Shown here in pieces: positions 58,452 to 64,000 of a DNA stretch of 64,000 bases. The translations under genes and the position numbers were made by a program. Each line of letters starts with the position of its first letter. Positions within the stretch are counted from its first letter, which is position 1. This DNA is from Flavobacteriales bacterium UBA6770 (GTDB taxonomy: Bacteria; Bacteroidota; Bacteroidia; Flavobacteriales_G; Salibacteraceae). A model generated the notes under the pieces. The model was given only the letters and a program-made list of their open reading frames with translations. It did not search any database and was not told the DNA's origin. The DNA lies in the NCBI GenBank assembly GCA_905181875.1, contig CAJIZH010000001.1:186001-250000 (forward strand). Reading direction: 5' to 3'.

Positions 58452-59690
58452 CTACTCGTCAATAGTCGTATCCGGTAATTCCAAAACATCAGAAGATGCT
58501 AATGAATTCCCTGCAATTCCTTTTATTGAACCAAACAAACTAGAAATATTTTCTTGTACTACCCAAATCTGCTTTTCGCGCTGACTCCATATTTTGGTCA
58601 TAGCCTTCTTCTCTGAGTTTAGTTGGTGTATCATAGAGTCGTAATTTTCTACAATGCGCTTAATATTTTGAATGAACTCATTACCGGTGAGGTAGGTGTA
58701 GAGCAATTCCATTTTTTCGCCTTTATTCTCTTGTGAAGCAGCAGCAGCATGTGTTTTAATTAAGATTTCTCTTAACACAACAGCCAAACTCTGTACTTCT
58801 TGGTATCCACACACCCAAACGCCATCCTTTTGACCAAAGCGATCCATTTCTTTAGGCATTGTTTCGGTTACCAACACGGCAATATCTGCTTTACAAGTAA
58901 TTTGATCTTGTTTTAATTTGTCCGTCCAATCGCCAGCAAATGCTTTAGTCCTTTTGCTTTCGTACACTATTTTACCACAAACTTGTTGTGATGAGTTTAC
59001 TACGTTTTGGATAATATCTGCACCACGAACACCTTTAGGAACTTCTTCAATTTGATCAAACGGAAATTGGCGAGCTAGCATTTGTTCGATAGCTAATTCT
59101 TGCACTTCGCCCTGCATTTGCATAGAACCTTGTTCAGCTTTCCGCTTCATTTCTTCAGCAAGCTTTTTGTTGTCGTCAATTTGTTTAATCAGCTTCACTT
59201 TTTCCAACTCAAAGGATTCACGTTCTTTTTTACGCGCTTTTTCTTCAATTTCTTGTTGCCGCGAAAGCAGTTCTTTTTCAGTTTTTAAGACTAGGTTTTC
59301 TTGTTGCTCAATAAGGGACTGTTCTTTTTTGAGCAGGTCTACCTCTTTTTGTTGAAGCACACGATTTTCATTTTTTCGTTTTTCGTTTTCTTCAACTAAG
59401 GCTTTCATTTTTATCGAAACCGATTCGTTGGTTTGCTCCTCAATTTTCTTTTTCTCTTGTTCTAGGCGTTGGTTGAGTTTCTCCTTAAACAGTTCGTTTT
59501 CGCGCTCTTTTGTTTTTTGGAATGCCTCGCGTTCTTTTTCAAGCAGGTTTCTTTCCCCTGCAAAACGTTTGGTTTGTTTGGCTAGTTTTTCCTCGAATTC
59601 GTGTTTCAAATGCGCTTCAATTTTACCCGCTAAGGCTTCTTCAACGGCAAATTCGTGACTACAATTTGGGCATTTTATTTTATCGGACAT
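58452..59690 (-). CDS. DUF2130 domain protein (coiled coil plus PD-(D/E)XK-like domain)
   Basis: 412 residues. An N-terminal zinc-ribbon-like CPNCSHEF (8-15, only one CxxC) is followed by a long charged coiled coil (~25-195). The DUF2130 domain (~200-380) contains GVRGADIIQNV, CGKIVYESKRTKAFAGDW and KADIAVLVTETMP. The D...ExK spacing fits a PD-(D/E)XK nuclease fold, like RmuC. Substrate and role are unknown. A perfect -7 box lies 27 bases upstream. Confidence 0.85.
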   Translation of the reverse strand: MSDKIKCPNCSHEFAVEEALAGKIEAHLKHEFEEKLAKQTKRFAGERNLLEKEREAFQKTKERENELFKEKLNQRLEQEKKKIEEQTNESVSIKMKALVEENEKRKNENRVLQQKEVDLLKKEQSLIEQQENLVLKTEKELLSRQQEIEEKARKKERESFELEKVKLIKQIDDNKKLAEEMKRKAEQGSMQMQGEVQELAIEQMLARQFPFDQIEEVPKGVRGADIIQNVVNSSQQVCGKIVYESKRTKAFAGDWTDKLKQDQITCKADIAVLVTETMPKEMDRFGQKDGVWVCGYQEVQSLAVVLREILIKTHAAAASQENKGEKMELLYTYLTGNEFIQNIKRIVENYDSMIHQLNSEKKAMTKIWSQREKQIWVVQENISSLFGSIKGIAGNSLASSDVLELPDTTIDE

Positions 59691-59716
59691 GGTTATGCAA
59701 TTTGCAAAAAGAATTT

Positions 59717-59724
59717 CAAAGATA
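59717..59724 (-). promoter_or_regulatory. -7 promoter box of the DUF2130 gene
   Basis: The minus strand reads TATCTTTG, a perfect TAnnTTTG. Confidence 0.45.
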
Positions 59725-59749
59725 AAGGAACAAAATTGAATTAATAAAG

Positions 59750-59785
59750 CAAAAAAAAGCCCTTTCGAAAAATCGAAAGGGCTTT
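59750..59785 (-). terminator. Terminator after the cold-shock gene
   Basis: AAAGCCCTTTCGA pairs perfectly with TCGAAAGGGCTTT around a four-base loop, followed by eight T on the minus strand. It begins about 20 bases after the stop. Confidence 0.92.
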
Positions 59786-59805
59786 AATATCGTTCAAAAA
59801 ATATA

Positions 59806-59997
59806 TTAAATAGTCTTTACGTTCACCGCATTAAGACCTTTTTGACCTTCTTTGAGTTCGAACTCAACTTCGTCTCCTTCTTTAATCTCATCGATCAATC
59901 CTGATGCGTGCACGAAATATTCTTTTTCCGTTCCTGTTTCTGTAATAAAACCGAATCCTTTGGTTTCATTAAAAAACTTTACTATTCCTTTATTCAT
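59806..59997 (-). CDS. Cold-shock domain protein (CspA family)
   Basis: 63 residues, slightly shorter than E. coli CspA (70). RNP1 is KGFGFI and RNP2 is YFVHASGL, the nucleic-acid-binding strands. VKFFNETKGFGFI is the family start. It is probably a single-stranded RNA chaperone. A complete promoter upstream and a perfect terminator downstream make it a single-gene unit. Confidence 0.93.
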   Translation of the reverse strand: MNKGIVKFFNETKGFGFITETGTEKEYFVHASGLIDEIKEGDEVEFELKEGQKGLNAVNVKTI

Positions 59998-60022
59998 GAT
60001 ATTATTATAAAAATATGAGCCG

Positions 60023-60051
60023 CAAAATTAATTATAATTAATTGTTGCAAA
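60023..60051 (-). promoter_or_regulatory. Promoter of the cold-shock gene (-33 and -7 boxes)
   Basis: The minus strand reads TTTG, 17 bases, then TAATTTTG: both Bacteroidetes boxes at a normal spacing, the clearest promoter in the window. The -7 box ends 25 bases before the ATG. Confidence 0.65.
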
Positions 60052-60105
60052 GGCGATTAATTGCTTTGTTCGGCTCAGCTTATAACGAGGATTTTTTTTA
60101 AAAAA

Positions 60106-60726
60106 TTAGTTTAAAGAAAGACAGTTAACACTTCTACTTTTTATCTCACCATTCGTCAATTGCATTGTATTTCCAAGAGGATCAAAAAGAGTGCAAGAGA
60201 ATTTTGCCGTTGATACGTATTTACTAAAGTCGTCAGTGCTGGCTGTGTGTGTTAATATTTCGAACTTCCCGCCTTGAACTATATTAGAGTCTAAGTAACT
60301 TGTCCAATACATTCCACCAGCATCAATATAATATACGCCAATGCCATCAATTCCAGCATTTGGATTAGCATAGACATAAGTACCAACCTTAAACATGGAT
60401 TCTACTTCGCTGCATAGCGTTACCGAACCAGGAAATGTTTTTACGTTAAATACGCCAGCTTGCTCAGCTCCTGCAAGCGGATTGCTAAGTACCATACTTT
60501 GTTCATGCTGTCCAGAAGCAGAAGCAGATTGACCAGCACCCGAACCTGCAGTAAGTGACAAGTCATTAATATCAACACTTTCCCCATCAATAGTGGCCGT
60601 AAAATAGAAGTTTGGAGTTGGTGCAGCTACTGGAGCTGGAGTAAAAACTGGAGCAGGCGTAGATTTTTTCTTACAACTGTATAAGCTTAAAAGAATGACT
60701 ATCGGTAGAAAAAGAATATATTTCAA
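60106..60726 (-). CDS. Lipoprotein of unknown function
   Basis: 206 residues. MKYILFLPIVILLSLYSC is a signal peptide with the lipobox LYSC (Cys 18), followed by KKK and a Pro/Ala-rich linker (about 22-40). The domain that follows (FYFTATIDGESVDINDLSL and later segments) resembles small Bacteroidetes lipoproteins with beta-sandwich folds. Cysteines in VTLCSEV, FSCTLF and NCLSLN. It is unlike the array lipoproteins at 15.9-19.2 kb. Function unknown. Confidence 0.7.
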   Translation of the reverse strand: MKYILFLPIVILLSLYSCKKKSTPAPVFTPAPVAAPTPNFYFTATIDGESVDINDLSLTAGSGAGQSASASGQHEQSMVLSNPLAGAEQAGVFNVKTFPGSVTLCSEVESMFKVGTYVYANPNAGIDGIGVYYIDAGGMYWTSYLDSNIVQGGKFEILTHTASTDDFSKYVSTAKFSCTLFDPLGNTMQLTNGEIKSRSVNCLSLN

Positions 60727-60786
60727 TGTGTTTGATTTTTAAATTTATAATATTAATGAAGGGCTAAAATTGCAATTGTGTTGAAG

Positions 60787-61224
60787 TTATTGTTTAATAG
60801 AAGCTGAATTTACACAGTACCTCAATCCACTAGGCTCTGGACCATCAGGGAAAACATGTCCAAGGTGTGCATCACAGGTATTGCAAAGAATTTCTACTCG
60901 AATCATACCAAATGAACTGTCTTGAATATACTTTATGGCATTTTCCTTTATCGGTTGAGTAAAACTCGGCCAACCTGATTTTGATTCGTATTTAATCGTC
61001 GAATCGAATAGGGGAGTGTCGCAACATTTGCAATTGTAGACTCCTTCATCGTATCTGTAACAAAGGTCTCCAGAACCAGCCGGTTCGGTTCCATGTTCAC
61101 GCGCAATTCTATACTCTTCTTCGGTAAGAAAAGCACGCCATTCCGAATCGGATTTTTCTACTCGTTTGTCAGGAGTAGGGTTTCCGTTTTTATCAAAATC
61201 TAATATGGAGTTCCATTTTATCAT
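60787..61224 (-). CDS. msrB: Peptide-methionine (R)-S-oxide reductase MsrB
   Basis: 145 residues from ATG 61224 (MIKWNSILDF); the earlier ATG 61239 adds five. It repairs methionine R-sulfoxide in proteins. The zinc-binding pairs are CKCC and CNTC, with GWPSFTQP and AHLGHVFPDGP. The catalytic Cys lies in LRYCVNSASI near the end. A stretch CYRYDEGVY also carries a Cys that could act as resolving residue. No signal peptide, so cytoplasmic. Confidence 0.93.
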   Translation of the reverse strand: MIKWNSILDFDKNGNPTPDKRVEKSDSEWRAFLTEEEYRIAREHGTEPAGSGDLCYRYDEGVYNCKCCDTPLFDSTIKYESKSGWPSFTQPIKENAIKYIQDSSFGMIRVEILCNTCDAHLGHVFPDGPEPSGLRYCVNSASIKQ

Positions 61225-61244
61225 GCTCAATAGTATCAATTTAT

Positions 61245-61560
61245 TTATTGAATTACCAATCTTAAATTCTGTTCGCCTTTGTCCGTTTCTACTTTCAAAA
61301 TGAAAACTCCTTTTTGATCGAATTCTAATTCTCGTGTTGGACGATTTAAAACTTCAAATGTTTTAAGTAATTTGTCTTCTAAACTAAAAATCTTGAGACC
61401 GTTTATGTTTTCTTTTAGAGTTGTAACCGTAAATTTTCCATTTGAGGGATTTGGAAAAATAGAAATTCCATAATTGAGTTGATTCCCAGCGATACTTGTT
61501 CGGCGCCATTCGATGCAAGCACTTGTTTTGGGATCTCTGATTATTGGATGTGAAGAGAGA
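61245..61560 (-). pseudogene. Orphan T9SS type A sorting domain (C-terminal remnant of a secreted protein)
   Basis: The minus-strand frame reads PKTSACIEWRRTSIAGN, then YGISIFPNPSNGKFTVTTL and GVFILKVETDKGEQNLRLVI before a TAA at 61245. This is the ~90-residue end of a T9SS cargo. It has no start codon, and a TAG closes the frame about 25 bases upstream. The body of the gene is gone; 61561-61644 shows no coding sequence. Confidence 0.75.
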
Positions 61561-61644
61561 TACTAAAACCTATCCGAAAGTTCAGGCAGGCAAGTTCAGA
61601 ATGAATCAGGGAAGCTATATTGTTTAGTACTAATTCGAAAGAAA

Positions 61645-62640
61645 TCATATCCAATTCTTAGGTATTCCTTTTTGAATTTCGATGTTCTTAAATGAGTTTG
61701 TAGGCTTTAATTCTAGTTCTTTTGCCCAATCCCAAACTTCTTTTAGTCCAGACATTAAAGAAACAAAGTCCGATTTCCCAAAATGTTGTATCGCTTTTTC
61801 ATGATTACTAAAAGCATTCATTACCTCGTTTCTAGCTTCCACATGTATGAGCTCATTTTTTGTATTTGTAATATCCAAAAGCATTGCAGCCAATTCGTTT
61901 ATTGAAGTGCTTTTATCAGCCCCAAGATTGTAGGTTTCGTTTTCTGTTGCTTCAATTTCAATGCATTGAGCAATAGCGGAGCTTATTGAAGAAATGTGTG
62001 TAAACGCTCGTGTTTGTTCGCCATTTCCGTATATGGTTAAGGGAGTATTATTCAAGATTTGGCGCATAAAAATACCTACGACATTGCGGTAAGGGTCGGA
62101 TAAATTTTGTCCAATTCCATAAACATTATGCGGTCTAAATATGGTGTAATTGAGTCCAAATTGCAGGTGAGCTGCTTCTAAATCCAATTCTACTGCATAC
62201 TTGGCAATCCCATAAGGATCTTTGGGCTTTGGACTTGTTTCTTCTGTAAAAGGCACTTGGCCTGACCCATAAACGGCAATGGAAGAAGTGAAGATAAAAC
62301 GCTCTACGTTGTATTTTACAGCAGCGTTAACAAGATTAATGGATCCAATAACGTTGTTGGTATAATTAAACTTTCTTATAAAATGGCTCAATCCTTCTGC
62401 AGCATATGCAGCCAAGTGAAATACGTGTTGGAAATTGTATTCTTTAAAAAGTGATTCGATTAAACCTTCATCTAAAATTGACCCTTGAATGAAGATTACT
62501 TTATTTGGAATGTTTCTTTTAAAACCACCACTCAAATCGTCTAAAACGACAACTTGATAATTTGATTTTATCAATTCTTTAGCAACGTGGGAACCAATGA
62601 AACCAGCACCTCCTGTTACAAGAACATTCACTGTGCCCAT
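61645..62640 (-). CDS. NAD-dependent nucleotide-sugar epimerase/dehydratase (extended SDR)
   Basis: 331 residues. VTGGAGFIGSHVAKEL is the Rossmann NAD site. The catalytic triad region is FTSSIAVYGSG and PYGIAKYAVE (Tyr-x3-Lys). RPHNVYGIGQNLSDPYRNV and NLGADKSTSINELA are typical of UDP-glucose 4-epimerase-like enzymes. Likely in cell-surface sugar synthesis; the substrate cannot be assigned. It starts at the last base of the next gene upstream, in a tight operon. Confidence 0.85.
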   Translation of the reverse strand: MGTVNVLVTGGAGFIGSHVAKELIKSNYQVVVLDDLSGGFKRNIPNKVIFIQGSILDEGLIESLFKEYNFQHVFHLAAYAAEGLSHFIRKFNYTNNVIGSINLVNAAVKYNVERFIFTSSIAVYGSGQVPFTEETSPKPKDPYGIAKYAVELDLEAAHLQFGLNYTIFRPHNVYGIGQNLSDPYRNVVGIFMRQILNNTPLTIYGNGEQTRAFTHISSISSAIAQCIEIEATENETYNLGADKSTSINELAAMLLDITNTKNELIHVEARNEVMNAFSNHEKAIQHFGKSDFVSLMSGLKEVWDWAKELELKPTNSFKNIEIQKGIPKNWI

Positions 62641-63431
62641 TATTTAAAATACTGTTGAATGCCTTCTAAGTAGTTTTTATGCAGTGCAGAATTATCGGCT
62701 AAAATTTGTTTGCCAAAAATGTAATCTTCGCCGCCTTTCCAATCCGTAACGGTTCCACCAGCTTGCTGAACAATAAATGCTCCGCCGGCAACATCCCAAG
62801 GATTTAAGCCATATTCGTAAAACCCTTCAATTCGACCACAGGCAACATAAACTAAATCAATTGCTGCCGAACCTAAACGACGTAAACCACTGGTGGTTTT
62901 CATAAAGTGTTTTAGCAAATCAAGGTATTCATCAACTTCCTCATAATCGTGGTAAGGGAATCCGGTAGCAAGTAACGAAAGATGTTCGTCGTTTTGTTTT
63001 GAAACAGCGATTTTATTGCCGTTCAAATAAGCCTTTGAGTCTTTCCAAGCGTAGAATTGTTCTTTAGAGGTCACTTCTAAAACCATTCCGATTACAATTT
63101 TATCGTATTCCTTCAGCGCAATGCTAATCGCGTAAATTGGAATGCCATGAATGAAATTTGTAGTACCGTCAATAGGATCAATTATCCAATTAAAGCGTTC
63201 TCCAATTTTCGTTGAAGTTCCTTCTTCAGCAATGAATCCGGCTTCAGGTAAAAACTCCGACAATCCTTTAACTAAAAGTTCTTCTGAAAGTTTGTCTATA
63301 TGAGTTACGTAATTGTGTAAACCCTTTATCTCAATGTTATTCGGATCGAAGTTTTTACGTTCCAATTGAATTCTAGCTCCAACATTTCTGGACAATTCAT
63401 TGACTTGTTCGCACAATTTTTGATAATCCAT
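62640..63431 (-). CDS. Inositol monophosphatase family protein
   Basis: 263 residues. The metal-binding motif WIIDPIDGTTNFIHGIPI and the C-terminal GLNPWDVAGGAFIVQQAGG are the two signatures of the IMPase/SuhB/CysQ family; EEGTSTKIGERFN supplies the upstream Glu. The substrate (inositol phosphate, PAP or another) is not decided by sequence. It overlaps both neighbours by one base. Confidence 0.9.
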   Translation of the reverse strand: MDYQKLCEQVNELSRNVGARIQLERKNFDPNNIEIKGLHNYVTHIDKLSEELLVKGLSEFLPEAGFIAEEGTSTKIGERFNWIIDPIDGTTNFIHGIPIYAISIALKEYDKIVIGMVLEVTSKEQFYAWKDSKAYLNGNKIAVSKQNDEHLSLLATGFPYHDYEEVDEYLDLLKHFMKTTSGLRRLGSAAIDLVYVACGRIEGFYEYGLNPWDVAGGAFIVQQAGGTVTDWKGGEDYIFGKQILADNSALHKNYLEGIQQYFK

Positions 63432-64000
63432 TATACCGATATTGGTTCCAAAATAGTGACGAGTACGTTTCCATTCCCATCGATTTTATCTAAAAATACT
63501 CTTTGTGTTTTGTTGACTTTCGATATGTCAAATGGTGTTTGAACTTTCACATAATTTTCAGTGAATCCAGTCATAAAACCTTCTTCATCGGTAGCTTCCC
63601 ACAACACAGTATGTTCTGACCCAATTTGAGATTCGTAGAATTTTCGTTTCTTTTTTGTCGAAAGTATTCTTAGCATTTTACTGCGCTTATTCCTTGTTTC
63701 CATAGGAACAATATCATCCAAGCGAACCGCAGTGGTATTATCCCTTTCGGAATAAGTGAACACGTGTAAGTAGGAAACATCCAATTCTATCAAAAAGTCA
63801 TAGGTTGTCTGAAACTCCTCATCGGTTTCGCCAGGGAAGCCAATAATAACATCTGCACCAATACAGGCGTTTGGCATCAGTTTTTTGATTAATCCAACTC
63901 GGTTTCTATATAATTCGGATAAGTATTTACGGCGCATAGCAATCAGCAAATTATCAGATCCAGACTGCAATGGAATATGAAAATGAGGAACAAATCGTTT
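63431..64000 (-). CDS. mtaB: tRNA threonylcarbamoyladenosine methylthiotransferase MtaB, C-terminal part
   Basis: 189 residues are visible; the N-terminal and radical-SAM cysteine parts lie beyond the right edge. HFHIPLQSGSDNLLIAMRRK, IGADVIIGFPGETDEEF and VSYLHVFTYSERDNT match MtaB, which adds the methylthio group to t6A37, more closely than MiaB. The last ~60 residues are a TRAM RNA-binding domain. TsaD, which helps make the t6A substrate, is encoded at 33.9 kb. Confidence 0.9.
   Translation of the reverse strand, partial: KRFVPHFHIPLQSGSDNLLIAMRRKYLSELYRNRVGLIKKLMPNACIGADVIIGFPGETDEEFQTTYDFLIELDVSYLHVFTYSERDNTTAVRLDDIVPMETRNKRSKMLRILSTKKKRKFYESQIGSEHTVLWEATDEEGFMTGFTENYVKVQTPFDISKVNKTQRVFLDKIDGNGNVLVTILEPISV

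Noticed and set aside
59100-59725. Several plus-strand frames rich in Phe, Ser and Cys
   Set aside because: They are complements of the Lys/Glu-rich coiled coil of the DUF2130 gene.

Overview
The window is chromosomal DNA of a Bacteroidota bacterium, most likely order Flavobacteriales. Three things point there. First, the gliding genes gldF-gldG lie upstream of dnaN. Second, several secreted proteins end in a type IX secretion (T9SS) type A sorting domain. Third, a perfect TAnnTTTG element, the Bacteroidetes -7 promoter box, sits about 18-28 bases upstream of most first-gene start codons. The DNA is AT-rich and mostly housekeeping. There is no prophage, insertion sequence or CRISPR array. No species is claimed.

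Layout. 1-5.1 kb (minus): a cut-off GT87-type membrane glycosyltransferase, then the unit gldF-gldG-DUF4340-dnaN. 5.5-8.6 kb (plus): lysC-lysA for lysine/diaminopimelate, and a secreted glutathione peroxidase. 8.6-12.5 kb (minus): a T9SS-exported PNGase F-like glycoamidase and a sodium/solute symporter. 12.5-15.5 kb: recR (plus), then der and era (minus). 15.6-19.2 kb (plus): initiator tRNA-Met, then an array of small cysteine-rich lipoproteins with four live and two dead copies, interrupted by a MauE/DoxX-thioredoxin fusion. 19.3-26.6 kb (minus): an Omp85-like protein, a GWxTD lipoprotein, rlmB, purE, a PorV/PorQ-like barrel and a helix-hairpin-helix barrel. 26.9-32.6 kb (plus): dnaB and a very large T9SS protein split by a frameshift. 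32.7-35 kb (minus): a dead lipoprotein gene, a small barrel protein and tsaD. 35-39.5 kb (plus): a TamB-like protein. 39.5-46.3 kb: ribBA with a degenerate second half, a frameshifted nuclease-like gene, a membrane protein, pyrD, an XRE remnant, trmH-type methyltransferase, a broken tpiA, and prmA. 46.3-58.3 kb (plus): a 1504-residue secreted protein of unknown function, plsY, a ~2150-residue TPR/PD40/triple-SPOR protein, and clpS. 58.4-64 kb (minus): a REP-like palindrome, a DUF2130 protein, a cold-shock protein, a lipoprotein, msrB, an orphan T9SS C-terminus, a sugar epimerase, an inositol-phosphatase-type enzyme and the end of mtaB.

The most unusual region is 15.9-19.2 kb. Its small lipoproteins keep a lipobox cysteine plus four further cysteines in a fixed order. 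Two extra copies are visibly decaying, and the duplicated unit includes downstream non-coding sequence. Among them sits a membrane protein joining a MauE-type CxCFG core to a periplasmic CPHC thioredoxin domain. This suggests a lineage-specific envelope thiol-disulfide module; the function is inferred, not shown.

A second theme is broken reading frames: the large T9SS gene, the nuclease-like gene, tpiA, the XRE remnant and two envelope-protein remnants. Single-base indels in otherwise well-kept genes could be assembly errors. The lipoprotein copies, with many substitutions and several lost cysteines, look like true decay.
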